Shown here piece after piece: positions 47,501-56,096 of a DNA stretch of 64,000 nt. Both the position numbers and the translations under genes were made by a program. This DNA comes from Chromatiaceae bacterium. Its GTDB lineage: Bacteria > Pseudomonadota > Gammaproteobacteria > Chromatiales > Chromatiaceae. Location of the stretch: assembly GCA_024235255.1 (NCBI GenBank), contig JACKMT010000004.1, positions 372,001-436,000 of the forward strand, read 5' to 3'. The notes beneath the pieces were generated by a model. The model had not been told where the DNA came from. It was given only the letters and a program-made list of their open reading frames with translations, and ran no database searches. Numbering within the stretch: the first letter of the stretch is position 1; each line of letters begins with the position of its first letter.

Positions 47501-47662
47501 CGTGCGGTGATCGGTACCGTGATCCTCTACGGTGTGCTGGCCGCGACTGCATTCACCCTATTCATCGTGCCGGTTGCCTACGACCTGCTGGCCCGGCGCA
47601 CCGGCTCGCCCAAGCAGCTGCAAAAGCGCCTGCAGACCGAATTGGGCGGTGCGGAAGAGTGA
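44555..47662 (+). CDS. RND multidrug-type efflux permease
   Basis: A 1035-residue inner-membrane pump of the HAE1 (AcrB/MexB-like) class. It starts with a cytoplasmic turn and TM1 (FAAVLSLLLIAFGLVAF), followed by the porter domain YPDIDAPVVSVETVYRGAAA, the TM4 proton-relay aspartates in LVLAIGLVVDDAIVVLENVH, the second porter repeat, and the last TM block with GLAAKNGILIVEFANQL. Twelve helices and two large periplasmic loops are expected and seen. Proton motive force would drive export of drugs, bile-like or self-made compounds; substrates are not predictable. It is coupled to its adaptor and has no following gene on the strand. Confidence 0.94.
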   Translation: MILSDISITRPVFAAVLSLLLIAFGLVAFDRLPLREYPDIDAPVVSVETVYRGAAANVVESRITQVIEERIAGVEGIRFIESVSEDGRSAITVRFGVDREIDGAANDVRDRVATVLDDLPAEADPPEIRKVDSNEDVIMWLNLVSDRMSVPELSDYVRRYLLDRFSVLDGVARVQVGGGQTFAMRIWLDRKQLAARNLSVSDVESALRAENLELPAGSLDSVDRQFSVRMARTFNNAGEFAKLVLARGDDGYLVRLGDVARVEKGAEETRTFFRGNGVPMVGIGIVKQSTANTIEVAEAAKAEVERINRALPAGMEIKQSYDTSVFVKGAIAEVYKTLAIAIALVILVIFLFLGSVRATLVPAVTVPVSLVATFLVLWLLGFSINILTLLALVLAIGLVVDDAIVVLENVHRRMEEYGETRLVAAFRGARQVAFAVIATTIVLVAVFVPIAFLQGDVGRLFSEFALTMAAAVGFSSFVALSLSPMLASQILPQEAGKASLAHAVDRIFERIRNAYLWLLRLALNQKWVVGLLFLGILAGTQWLLDNIPSEYAPKEDRGAFFLLVNGPEGATFEYMKAYMDEIERRLMPLVESGEVTRLLVRAPRTFSNFAIFNSGIVVHVLNDWSARRSAWEIMDDVRKRVNDLPGVRAFPVMRQGFGARIQKPVQFVIGGGTYAELAEWRDLLLAKIEESNPGLEGLDWDYKETKPQLQVLIDYDRAADLGVTVGEIGRTLETMLGSRRATTFIEEGEEYNVILEGDRFDQRTPTDLANLYVRSQRSRQLIPLANLVQLREVADSIKLNRYNRVRAITIEANLTDTLSLEKALAFLDGLVKEHLPGKVIVDYKGQSQDFRSTGGSILFVLVLGGVIVYLVLAAQFESWIHPLVIMLTVPLAMAGALLGLHLNGMSLNLYSQIGLIMLIGLAAKNGILIVEFANQLRDAGEAFQQALLHATEVRFRPIVMTGITTAAGSAPLLLSSGAGSETRAVIGTVILYGVLAATAFTLFIVPVAYDLLARRTGSPKQLQKRLQTELGGAEE

Positions 47663-47788
47663 AGTCCGCTTGCTGCAGCGGGCTTGTGGTGAAGCTGGCG
47701 GAGAATCTCTACGGTTTGTTCGGGACAACGAACCGCATAGCCTTGGCTGCGACGGATCATCCATAAAGGTTCCGCGCTTGAGCGTCGT

Positions 47789-48094
47789 CTAAGAGGAGGC
47801 AGGCTGACCCGGAATATGGATCTGCTTTTCGTTGTCTAGCGCCTCTGATGCTATCTCATTGTAGAGATGGGCGACACGCGCATATAACTGCTGAAACTCC
47901 GGATGTTTATCCACAAACGGCTGGTAGTCCTGGGTATCCTCGAAAACCTCTTCAAGGAATTCGATATCCAGGTTTGACAGCGTTTCGCCGCGGTCGACCA
48001 ATGCTTTGATATCCAGGATTCTGGGCAATCGCTGTTTTTCGAAGCGTTGCATGACGACTGCGAGAACTCCTGCTTGCTCCAATCCTGTGCTCAT
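47789..48094 (-). CDS. conserved-looking hypothetical protein
   Basis: A 101-residue soluble acidic protein. The start at 48094 has GGAG 8 bases upstream; a start 18 bases further up lacks one. Predicted all-alpha, with segments MQRFEKQRLPRILDIKALVD, LDIEFLEEVFEDTQDYQPFV and EFQQLYARVAHLYNEIASEAL. The regular charge pattern suggests a helical bundle. I recognise no named domain. It lies downstream of and convergent to the RND permease gene. Confidence 0.62.
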   Translation of the reverse strand: MSTGLEQAGVLAVVMQRFEKQRLPRILDIKALVDRGETLSNLDIEFLEEVFEDTQDYQPFVDKHPEFQQLYARVAHLYNEIASEALDNEKQIHIPGQPASS

Positions 48095-48337
48095 TCGGCA
48101 ATCTCCTGTCATAGTATTTGCACCTTGTCATGGTGATTTCATACGCTGCCAAACTGGATCAGGCAGAATCCCCATGCGGGAGCAGAAAAAGAATTGACCA
48201 GTTGCTGAACGACGCTCACACGCCGCTAACGAATAGCAATGCTAGCAATTCTCATATGTCAGCTGCCATCTTTTTTTGGTTGATCCCCGTCTCAGCGATG
48301 GCGAGGCGCTGACACCTCCCCGGTTATGGAGTGCGGC

Positions 48338-48511
48338 TTATGAAGTGGGTCTGGTCTGGGTGCGCTGTGTGATCATGGCCATGCGCGTAGTCAGGAAGCG
48401 CAGCAACAGGCGCACACCCACTGCAGTGAAGAGAAACACCAGCCCGGCATAGAGCCAGGCCAATAAGGGGTTGCCTAGGGGTTGCAGCCGCAGCAGATCC
48501 TCAATATTCAT
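48338..48511 (-). CDS. 57-residue membrane peptide, possible MscS-type N-terminal remnant
   Basis: This short frame starts at an ATG at 48511 and stops with TAA at 48338-48340. It has one hydrophobic helix (AWLYAGLVFLFTAVGV, about 18-33) followed by a basic amphipathic stretch (RLLLRFLTTRMAMITQRTQ). That pattern resembles the first helix of small mechanosensitive channels, whose remaining domains are missing downstream. It may be a real small protein or the stump of a truncated gene. No strong ribosome site is seen. Confidence 0.4.
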   Translation of the reverse strand: MNIEDLLRLQPLGNPLLAWLYAGLVFLFTAVGVRLLLRFLTTRMAMITQRTQTRPTS

Positions 48512-49175
48512 GAAAAAGATTCATCTTGTGAAATTTCAGGTTTCAGTAGGCTTGGAGTTTTACATGACATGTTGGATTCTGCCAGTTTCCGGAACTGTCT
48601 GCGTAACCGGTAAATGGCAACGCCCTGGGACAGCGACGCGGTTCGCGGGGGAATATGAGATAGGTTCCAATCTGTCTGGCGAACATCCGGGCCGGTTAGT
48701 GCGCAGCATCATGGGAAGGCAGTTTGATGCGAGCCGATCAGCACTGAGTCCAAGCAAATAGCGTATGCCATCATTTCTCCTAACGAACAACGAGGAGGCG
48801 CGTTTGATTCCGTCTGAGGCTATAGAATCAAGTATTTACGCCAATATTTTCCGTTATCCCAAAATATGTCTTGAATAGCGCGTTAAATCGTAAAAAAGGC
48901 CTAAACCAAGTCAGGCAAGATAGATCGTACCCCGGGTAAACAGCCTCGCTGTCGGCCAGCGTTAACGGCAATCTATTCCCCCTGAATATGTATGTTAAAA
49001 AAATCCGAAGTAAGAATATTCGGATCCCAAATAATAATATTTTCTTATGGCATCGATTATTTAAATTGATATATCATTGCGCCGCCTGCAATACCAGCGA
49101 GTGCAGGAAACAACAAAACCTTTCAAGTATCACACTCAGATACAGCACAAAAATTGACAGATTAGGGGGAAGTAA
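48512..49175. other. long intergenic region before the acetate transporter
   Basis: About 660 bases with no convincing gene. Base composition becomes A/T-rich between roughly 48820 and 49090, unlike the flanking genes, as expected for a promoter and control region of DUF485-actP. I could not identify a clear sigma-70 or sigma-54 site; a TTGACA at 49154-49159 is too near the start codon to serve as -35. Confidence 0.4.
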
Positions 49176-49493
49176 ATGTCCAGCGATGCCTATGAACGTA
49201 TCCGCAAAAACCCGAAGTTTAACGAGCTTGTTGCGCGCCGCGGCCGCTTTGTCTGGTGGTTGACGGGGATTATCTTTGTCGTCTTTTATGGCTTCGTTAT
49301 GGCGGTGGCCTTTGCCCCCGACCTGGTCGCGACGAGACCATTTGCCGGCAGCAACCTGACGGTCGGCATTCTCGCCGGGTTGTTCCAGTTCATCGTTTTC
49401 TGGTTCCTGGCGCTGCTGTATGTACGCCGTGCCAATGGTGAATTCGATGACCTGAACAAGGAGATCGTCTCTGCTGCCTGGGGGGATAGATGA
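49176..49493 (+). CDS. DUF485 membrane protein (YjcH-like)
   Basis: A 105-residue protein with two membrane helices (VWWLTGIIFVVFYGFVMAVA and AGLFQFIVFWFLALLYVRR). It begins with SSDAYERIRKNPKFNELVAR, the typical DUF485 cytoplasmic N-terminus. GGGGGAAG precedes the ATG. Its stop overlaps the actP start by 4 bases. DUF485 proteins are constant companions of acetate/solute-sodium symporters, and this pair matches yjcH-actP. Confidence 0.93.
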   Translation: MSSDAYERIRKNPKFNELVARRGRFVWWLTGIIFVVFYGFVMAVAFAPDLVATRPFAGSNLTVGILAGLFQFIVFWFLALLYVRRANGEFDDLNKEIVSAAWGDR

Positions 49494-51169
49494 TGAAGCG
49501 AGCAACGTACTTCAACTGCCTTGCGGCACTCTCCATAGGCTTGCTCTCGAATGCAGTTCTGGCGGGCGACGCGATCGGACCGACCGTCAAGCAGGCGATC
49601 AATTACAACGCTATCGGCATGTTCGTGGTGTTTGTACTGCTTACACTCGGGATCACCTATTGGGCCGCCAATCGAACCAAGACCACGGCCGATTTCTACA
49701 CTGCCGGTGGTGGCATAACCGGGGCGCAAAATGGTTTGGCCATTGCGGGTGACTATATGTCCGCCGCCACACTGCTGGGTCTGACAGCGATGATGTATAC
49801 CCAGGGGGTGGATGCTTATATCTATATGATCGCCTTTTTCGTCGGTTGGCCGATGATACTGTTCCTGATGGCCGAACGTCTCAGGAACCTGGGCCGTTTC
49901 ACCTTCGCCGATATTACGTCGTACCGCCTCAATCAGGGCAAAGTGCGCACCATGGCTGCCATCAGTTCGCTGGTGGTGGTCTGTTTCTACCTGGTTGCCC
50001 AGATGGTGGGTGCGGGTCAGTTGATCAAACTGCTGTTTGGCCTGGATTACGGCATTGCGTTGGTTATCGTCGGTGCGCTGATGATGGTTTACGTGACCTT
50101 TGGCGGCATGGTGGCAACGACCTGGGTGCAGATCATCAAAGCCGGCATGCTGTTGTTCGGCGGTACGCTGGTCATGGTGTTGGCCATGTCGCAGTTCGGT
50201 TTCAGTTTCGAGGAGCTGACCACCCGTGCCATAGGGGTGCATAAACTGGGTGTCAAACTGTTGAATCCGGGCAATCTGCTGGCCGATCCGGTAACTGCCA
50301 TCTCACTCGGGCTCGGATTGATGTTCGGTCTCGCCGGCCTGCCGCATATCCTGATGCGTTTCTTCACCGTCACCAATGCCAAGGAGGCGCGCAAGTCTGT
50401 GCTCTATGCCTCGGGGATTGTGGCCTATTTCTTTAACGTGGTCGCGCTGCTGGGTCTGTGTGCAGTGGTGATTGTCGGTCAGAATCCGAACTTCTTCGAA
50501 GAGGGCCAGATTGGCGGCAAGATCATCGGCGGAGGCAACATGGTGGCGATGCATCTGGCTAAAGCCGTCGGCGGCGACATGCTGCTGGGCTTCCTGTCAG
50601 CGGTAGCGTTTGCAACAATTCTTGCGGTGGTCTCAGGGTTGGCACTGGCAGGTGCGTCGGCCATTTCACATGATTTGTACTCCCGTGTAATCAAGCAGGG
50701 CACAGCTTCGGAAATCTCAGAACTGCGTGTTTCCCGGTTTGCCACTATCGGGCTGGGCATCATCGCTGTAGTTCTGGGTCTTCTGTTCGAGAAAATGAAT
50801 GTCGCCTTCATGGTTGCTTTGGCATTCGGTGTTGCCGCTTCCGCCAACTTTCCGGTGTTGATCATGTCGATGTACTGGAAGGGGCTGACCACCCGCGGTG
50901 CCATTGCCGGTGGTTACCTGGGGCTGTTCTCGGCGGTGACACTGGTAGTGTTGTCCAAGTCTGTCTGGGTATCGGTGCTGGGTTACGCCGAGCCGATTTT
51001 TCCCTATACGCAGCCGGCACTGTTCTCGATGCCACTGGCTTTCCTTGCCATTATCCTGGTGTCGAAGCTGGATCGGAGTATAGCTGCTGAATTGGAACGG
51101 GCTGCTTTCGCTGACCAGTTTGTGCGCGCGCAGACGGGCGTGGGTGCCGCAACAGCGGCCGCGCATTAA
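49490..51169 (+). CDS. actP: cation/acetate symporter ActP
   Basis: A 559-residue solute:sodium symporter for acetate and related short acids. A signal-like first helix (LAALSIGLLSNAVLA) is followed by about 13 membrane helices. ADFYTAGGGITGAQNGLAIAG and DYMSAATLLGLTAMMYTQG are the ActP core motifs, and QMVGAGQLIK and PHILMRFFTVTNAKEARKSV are also typical. It is translationally coupled to the DUF485 gene and followed by a clear terminator. It would feed the AMP-forming acetate ligase encoded 20 kb upstream. Confidence 0.94.
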   Translation: MMKRATYFNCLAALSIGLLSNAVLAGDAIGPTVKQAINYNAIGMFVVFVLLTLGITYWAANRTKTTADFYTAGGGITGAQNGLAIAGDYMSAATLLGLTAMMYTQGVDAYIYMIAFFVGWPMILFLMAERLRNLGRFTFADITSYRLNQGKVRTMAAISSLVVVCFYLVAQMVGAGQLIKLLFGLDYGIALVIVGALMMVYVTFGGMVATTWVQIIKAGMLLFGGTLVMVLAMSQFGFSFEELTTRAIGVHKLGVKLLNPGNLLADPVTAISLGLGLMFGLAGLPHILMRFFTVTNAKEARKSVLYASGIVAYFFNVVALLGLCAVVIVGQNPNFFEEGQIGGKIIGGGNMVAMHLAKAVGGDMLLGFLSAVAFATILAVVSGLALAGASAISHDLYSRVIKQGTASEISELRVSRFATIGLGIIAVVLGLLFEKMNVAFMVALAFGVAASANFPVLIMSMYWKGLTTRGAIAGGYLGLFSAVTLVVLSKSVWVSVLGYAEPIFPYTQPALFSMPLAFLAIILVSKLDRSIAAELERAAFADQFVRAQTGVGAATAAAH

Positions 51170-51231
51170 ACCAGACCGACCCTCCGGCTACCGGAGGATT
51201 GTCAGACAACCGCGCGCTTGATCGACGAGCG

Positions 51232-51265
51232 AACCGCCCCTGCCTCACGGTTGGGGCGGTTTTTC
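51232..51265 (+). terminator. intrinsic terminator after actP
   Basis: AACCGCCCC (51232-51240) pairs with GGGGCGGTT (51253-51261), followed by a T-run. A second tight hairpin, CCTCCGG-CTA-CCGGAGG, lies upstream at 51181-51197. Together these end the DUF485-actP transcript. Confidence 0.85.
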
Positions 51266-51452
51266 ATTGTTATGGAAATGGTCAGGGTTTGCTGGTCTGC
51301 TGAGGATTGCTGGCAGTAGCATGTCTCGCAATTCCAGTGGCGCGTGATGTCAGGTAAAGAGAAAAATTCATGAAACAGTTCCCATGCACCCTGTTTAATC
51401 TGATCCATAATAGCAGCGGGACCAACGGAACAAATGTAAAAGGAGATACACG

Positions 51453-53312
51453 ATGCAATATATGCACGAGAAAATGGGTGCTTGGCAGGTCGATGGTGGC
51501 GCCTCGGGCGGCAGGGTGCAGTTCCGTATTTTCTTTCCGCAAGAGGCTAACGGACTGCAGCACTTCATCAAGTCGATTCGTGTCTGCGGCGACTTCCAGC
51601 AGCAGCTGGGACAGACAAATTGGGATCCCGCCAGTGCCGCGCCGATGAGCCGCAGCGCGCATGCCGAAGGCGAGATCTGGAGCTGGACCACACCATGCGA
51701 CCTGACGGCGCATTTCTACCAGTATAAATATGTCGTCAGCTACACCGATCCGAATGAGCCCAATCGCTGGGTCAGCGATCCCTGCGCGCGCTACGGCGGC
51801 GAGGACGACATGAACGCCGCGGTAGTCGTCGGCGGCAGCCAGCCGGCGGACAATGTGATTGCACCGCTCGCCGGCGGGCGCAAACCGCTGCGCGATCTGG
51901 TCATCTATGAAATGATGATCGACGATTTCACCGCCGAGTACCGCGGTTTGCGCGCACCGTTGGACGCGGTATGCGACCAGCTGGACTACCTCGTCGACAC
52001 CGGCTTCAATGCGATCCTGTTCATGCCCTGGACGGCCTGGAACGACAAGCGTTTCAACTGGGGCTACACGCCGTCGCTCTACTATTCGGTCGCCTACCGC
52101 TATGCCAACGACCTGAACAATCCGGCCGAAAAACTCTCCTGGCTGAAGCGGCTGATCAGCGAATGCCACCAGCGCGGCATCCATGTGATCATGGACGGCG
52201 TGTTCAACCACGTCTACACCGGCTTTCCATACAAAGCGTTCTATAAAAACTATGACACCGACTGTCCGTATACCGGCGCCTTCTACGGTGAATTCAGCGG
52301 CCTGCAGGACCTGGACTTCAACAACGCCTGCACCCGCGAACTGATTTTCGATGTCTGCCGCTACTGGATCGACAACTTTCATATCGACGGCATCCGCTTC
52401 GACAACACCGTCAACTTCTATCACAAGGGTGATAACCGCGGTCTGCCGATGCTGATGGCCGAAATCGACAATCACATCACGTCAGCCGGTGAACAGCACT
52501 TTTCGCAAACGCTTGAACACCTAAATATGGAAGCCGTCGACGTGACACTGAACACCCATGCCAGCAGCTACTGGGACAACGCACTGTACGGTCACTGTTT
52601 CGACGGCCTTTGGCACAGCAGCATCCAGCCCGCGCTGTTGAATGCGCTGAACAACAATCGCTACCTGAGCGGCAGCGGTAAGGTGCCGACGATTTACCTT
52701 GGCAACCACGATCATGCGCACGTGAACTGGCAGGCCGGTGCGCGCAACAACGCCGGGGCACTGGAGTGGTACCGCACCCAGCCCTACGTGATCGCAATGC
52801 TCACCGCGCCGGGTGCGCCGATGGTGCAGAACGGCCAGGAGTTTGCCGAGGACCACTGGATGCCGGAGGACGACCACGGCAGCGGGCGGCGCGTGCAGCC
52901 GCGGCCGTTGCACTGGAGCTACACCGGCGACAACATCGGCGGTCCGCTGCTCTCGCTCTACCGCAGGCTGCTGCATCTGCGCCAGGACTACCAAGTGCTG
53001 CGCGCGGACGGTTTTTACCCGGACTACTGGGAGGAGTGGCAGAGCCGCTTCAATCCGGCCGGCGTCGGCGTCGACACCGCACGCCAGCTGCTGGTTTACC
53101 GGCGCTACTGCACCGCTGCCGACGGCAGTCTGCAGCAGGCGGTCGTCGCGTTGAACTTTTCCGCCGACAGCCACTGGCTGGAACTGGCGTTCCCGGAGGA
53201 TGGTGCGTGGCGGGAGCTGCTCAGCGAACCACAATGGATCGCCCATGTGCACAACCGGCGCTTTGGCCTGCAGCTGCCGTCACACTGGGGGTATATTTTT
53301 TATAAAGCGTGA
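51453..53312 (+). CDS. GH13-family alpha-amylase/debranching-type enzyme
   Basis: A 619-residue cytoplasmic glycoside hydrolase; no signal peptide is seen. An N-terminal beta-sandwich (about 15-120, with FRIFFPQ and YQYKYVVSY) resembles a CBM48-type domain, as in branching and debranching enzymes. The catalytic barrel follows: VIYEMMIDDF, DGVFNHVY, the nucleophile D317 in GIRFDNTVN, the proposed acid/base E355 in LEHLN, and D420 in GNHDHAH. YGEFSGLQDLDFNN is the domain B-like segment. A C-terminal beta domain ends the protein. AAGGAG precedes the ATG. It probably acts on glycogen or maltodextrins, but exact specificity (amylase, isoamylase or trehalose-related) is open. Confidence 0.88.
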   Translation: MQYMHEKMGAWQVDGGASGGRVQFRIFFPQEANGLQHFIKSIRVCGDFQQQLGQTNWDPASAAPMSRSAHAEGEIWSWTTPCDLTAHFYQYKYVVSYTDPNEPNRWVSDPCARYGGEDDMNAAVVVGGSQPADNVIAPLAGGRKPLRDLVIYEMMIDDFTAEYRGLRAPLDAVCDQLDYLVDTGFNAILFMPWTAWNDKRFNWGYTPSLYYSVAYRYANDLNNPAEKLSWLKRLISECHQRGIHVIMDGVFNHVYTGFPYKAFYKNYDTDCPYTGAFYGEFSGLQDLDFNNACTRELIFDVCRYWIDNFHIDGIRFDNTVNFYHKGDNRGLPMLMAEIDNHITSAGEQHFSQTLEHLNMEAVDVTLNTHASSYWDNALYGHCFDGLWHSSIQPALLNALNNNRYLSGSGKVPTIYLGNHDHAHVNWQAGARNNAGALEWYRTQPYVIAMLTAPGAPMVQNGQEFAEDHWMPEDDHGSGRRVQPRPLHWSYTGDNIGGPLLSLYRRLLHLRQDYQVLRADGFYPDYWEEWQSRFNPAGVGVDTARQLLVYRRYCTAADGSLQQAVVALNFSADSHWLELAFPEDGAWRELLSEPQWIAHVHNRRFGLQLPSHWGYIFYKA

Positions 53313-53437
53313 GTGCGGAACGGTTGGTCCCTGTGCTCCGCAGGAGTCGGTATCAGTCAATATCAGCGATTGCTGCCGACGCCTTGGTTGTTTAGACCAC
53401 TTATTTGAGCAGTGGATTGGAAACTGGATTGTCAAGT

Positions 53438-54268
53438 CTATGTTGGTGCATGCCGGCGCGCTCCGCGTCGTACTGCAGCCATGCCCAGCAGTGCCGAGAC
53501 GAACAGCCAGACACCCGCTGGCAATGGCACGACCTGGGTATCCCCGGCGGCAAAGTTCTGGGTCCAATAGGTTCTGAACGGTATGTTAACGGACTGCCCG
53601 TTATCCAACGCGATTGGGGCGGTATCGTCGGGTTCCCAGACGTATCCTACGCCCAAGTCGTTAAACAGGCTGTTGAGAATATTGTGTCGGTGCCCGTTGC
53701 TCCCCATCCATCCCTGATCCCAGCTGCTCCAGTCGGCATCGCTCTGACTGCTGCCCACCATCTCCCAGGAGGAGAATGCGACACCGAAGAAATCAGACAG
53801 CTCCGACAGGACGGTGGTGCCGTACATCACGTCCCTGGCGGCATCGAGCGCCGTCATTTGCGTTAGTGTGGCGCCCAGCAAGTACCCTTGTCCGGCGGCG
53901 ATATTTTCCCCGGAAGCGGAAGGTGGGGAGAGGTCATACCCGGCGGCGGCGATCCGGCCCGCCGGCTGGCTGCCGATACCCGGGCCGCTTAGCGTGGTAT
54001 GGCTGAAGAAGTTGTTGCTGGACATCGACTGCGAGTGGCCCAGCGCCGCTGCATGCAGACGGTCATCTGCGTTGAGACTGTTCAGCGAGTGAAAGCCGCG
54101 CTGCAGATTGACGATATTCAACACTTCGATCTCGCGCGGATCCCAGACAGCCGATTGGACTTGCGCTGAAACAGCCAGAAGAAGCAGGGCACAGGTATAG
54201 CAGGCATGACTGGTCAGGCCCGGGCTAGCGTGCATTGACCTGACATACTGCTGAATTGTTTTGATCAT
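53438..54268 (-). CDS. CAP-domain protein with VPLPA-type sorting tail
   Basis: A 276-residue exported protein. The start at 54268 has GGAG 8 bases upstream and fits a signal peptide (TCALLLLAVSAQVQSA); the frame opened at 54382 is less likely. The CAP/SCP domain runs from about 45 to 220, with IVNLQRGFHSLNSL, LGHSQSMSSNNFFSHTT, AAGYDLSPPSASGENIAAG and GHRHNILNSLFNDLGVGYVW. Near the C-terminus the sequence VPLPAGVWLFVSALLGMAAV, then RRGARR, is a textbook VPLPA-CTERM sorting signal: short motif, helix, basic tail. Such proteins are processed by an exosortase, not encoded in this window. The CAP domain's role (peptidase, lipid or carbohydrate binding) is unknown. Confidence 0.88.
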   Translation of the reverse strand: MIKTIQQYVRSMHASPGLTSHACYTCALLLLAVSAQVQSAVWDPREIEVLNIVNLQRGFHSLNSLNADDRLHAAALGHSQSMSSNNFFSHTTLSGPGIGSQPAGRIAAAGYDLSPPSASGENIAAGQGYLLGATLTQMTALDAARDVMYGTTVLSELSDFFGVAFSSWEMVGSSQSDADWSSWDQGWMGSNGHRHNILNSLFNDLGVGYVWEPDDTAPIALDNGQSVNIPFRTYWTQNFAAGDTQVVPLPAGVWLFVSALLGMAAVRRGARRHAPT

Positions 54269-54741
54269 CGGTTGGTCTCCAGGAAAATCCGGATGCTTGT
54301 CGGGCACCATGCTTGGAAGCAAATACTGGCATCCTACAAAGTAAAAATAAACGCACCCAATTGCCGAATTGAGAACCAGCACAGATTTGTAAATAGCAGT
54401 GGTCTGCAGATCTTCCAGAGAAAAGGTCTACCTAAAAAAAGCTGACTCCAGCTATACGACAAGGACCTGTTGTCGAATAGCGACCTTCGTCAAATATCAC
54501 ACATTGGTGCAAATTATCTGGTTACTCTGCGTAGTGCAGTATGGTGGAAATGCGACATTGATCGCCCTTTTTGTAGCTTCTATGACAGTTGGAATAGAGC
54601 AAAAAGGCGGCACTTGAAGACCCTGGTTATCGATATTGAAGTGCGCGCTAACCTGAATAAATGTGACAGCGTTACATCAGAGCAGTCCGGTTGCGCGCGT
54701 AGTCAACACTGGACCGCAATGCTGGCCGATCAGTAGCAAGA
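54269..54741. other. intergenic region, no gene seen
   Basis: Both strands carry only short frames without ribosome sites. Composition is more A/T-rich than the flanking genes, especially 54340-54560. It probably holds promoter sequence for the CAP-domain gene, but no consensus stands out. Confidence 0.35.
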
Positions 54742-54963
54742 CTATTCAGGCATAGCATCGTCTGGAAAGATGGACAGAATCGTGAAATTCACATCAGCAA
54801 AGCGTTCTGGCGGCAGTGCGAGAACGGCTTCGTACACATCATGGATTTCATCCGAATGCACGACCTCGAATACACCATCTGTCATGCTGAGTGTGTGCAT
54901 TGTTCGGGGCACGCTGCCTGCGTCTCACAAGATCATGCGATGGGTGATGTCGCCTGACAGCAT
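54742..54963 (-). pseudogene. small conserved-looking frame interrupted by TGA
   Basis: The strand reads MLSGDITHRMIL, a TGA at 54925-54927, then DAGSVPRT and MHTLSMTDGVFEVVHSDE with EAVLALPPERFADVNFTILS before TAG at 54742-54744. All parts share one frame. The 52-residue part after the ATG at 54900 looks genuinely protein-coding on its own. Either that ATG is the true start, or a TGA has replaced a sense codon. Selenocysteine cannot be excluded, but no recoding element was sought. No family is recognised. Confidence 0.4.
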
Positions 54964-55113
54964 GGCGGTAGCCGGTTGCCAGAAAGCCGGCCAACGGAAA
55001 GCCGGCTGAATCGCTGTGGCCTGCGGCGAGGGGCTGTTTGTTACTGCCGAAAACGTTTTTGCGGTTCAGGTATTGTCACTTTACCGGACTCCGGTTATTG
55101 GCATGCGATCGGA

Positions 55114-55374
55114 CTACTCATCCCGCCTTTCGACAAGTTCCGGATCAGCGGTGATCTCCCGATAGATTTCGACTCGATCTCCCTCGGCAACGACCGAATC
55201 GAGTCTTACGATCTTGCCGAACACGCCTACCTGCTGCCGATCAAGATTGATTTCAGGGAATTTCCTGAGCATTCCGGAGTGCTCGATGATCTCACGCACG
55301 GTACTTCGATCCGGCACCTCCAGTTTGATCCATAGCTGTTTGAATTTATCTGAGTAGGCGACACCAATGTTCAT
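55114..55374 (-). CDS. rnfH: RnfH-family ubiquitin-like protein
   Basis: An 86-residue beta-grasp protein of the RnfH/UPF0125 family. It opens NIGVAYSDKFKQLWIKLEVP and has VREIIEHSGMLRKFPEINL and VGVFGKIVRLD, then the family ending DRVEIYREITADPE. GAGGAG lies before the ATG. It closes the rnf operon, 44 bases after rnfE, the same position as in other diazotrophs. Its function with Rnf is not established. Confidence 0.92.
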   Translation of the reverse strand: MNIGVAYSDKFKQLWIKLEVPDRSTVREIIEHSGMLRKFPEINLDRQQVGVFGKIVRLDSVVAEGDRVEIYREITADPELVERRDE

Positions 55375-55418
55375 ATTTACTCCTCTTCGGCTGCAGCTGG
55401 TTCGGTGCGAGTCGCCGG

Positions 55419-56096
55419 TCAGGAGGCGGAGGGCTGCAGCAGTACGGAGCGGCTGCGCGCGCTCAACGCACGATCGATCTGACGCTTTCCGGCAAGCAGA
55501 ACACCGAGCACAATAAAGCCGCCTGGCGGCAGAATGATCAGCAGAAACCCATGGTAATCGGCTATCAGCACCAGCTCCAGCGAAGACGCCCAGTCGCCCA
55601 GCAGCAGCGCTGCATTGGCGAACAGGGTGCCGCTGCCGACGATCTCACGGCAGGCGCCCAGCAGCACCAGTGCCAACGTGAATCCCAGCCCCATCATCGC
55701 ACCGTCAAACAGTGCGGGCAGCATCCTGTTGCGCGACGCGAATGCTTCAGCGCGGCCGAGGATGGCACAGTTGGTGACGATCAGCGGAATAAACAGCCCC
55801 AGCATCTTGTGCAGATCATGCACCCAGGCGTTCATCGACATATCGACCAGCGTCACCAGTACGGCAATGATCAGCACAAATATCGGAATGCGCACCTGCG
55901 GCGTGATTATGCCGCGCACCGATGAGATCAAGAGTCCGGAAGCAATCATCACCGCCGTGGATGCCATCCCCATGCCGAGACCGTTGGTGGCGGTGCCGCT
56001 GACTGCCAACAGCGGGCAGAGCCCCAACGCCTGCACCAGGACGATGTTGTTGTCCCAAAGGCCGTCTCTGGCGATCCTCGTATATTGGTTACTCAT
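55419..56096 (-). CDS. rnfE: Rnf electron transport complex subunit E
   Basis: A 225-residue membrane subunit with six helices. The start at 56096 is chosen over 56243 because it gives the family N-terminus (NQYTRIARDGLWDNNIVLVQ) and an 8-base overlap with rnfG. LGLCPLLAVSGTATNGLGMG and LGLFIPLIVTNCAILGRAEA are RnfE/NqrD hallmarks; the cysteines at LGLCP and TNCAI are part of the intramembrane iron-sulfur site shared with RnfA. It helps move electrons across the membrane. Confidence 0.95.
   Translation of the reverse strand: MSNQYTRIARDGLWDNNIVLVQALGLCPLLAVSGTATNGLGMGMASTAVMIASGLLISSVRGIITPQVRIPIFVLIIAVLVTLVDMSMNAWVHDLHKMLGLFIPLIVTNCAILGRAEAFASRNRMLPALFDGAMMGLGFTLALVLLGACREIVGSGTLFANAALLLGDWASSLELVLIADYHGFLLIILPPGGFIVLGVLLAGKRQIDRALSARSRSVLLQPSAS

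Noticed and set aside
49154..49159. TTGACA as -35 element for the DUF485-actP operon
   Set aside because: It lies only 16 bases before the start codon, leaving no room for a -10, transcription start and ribosome site.
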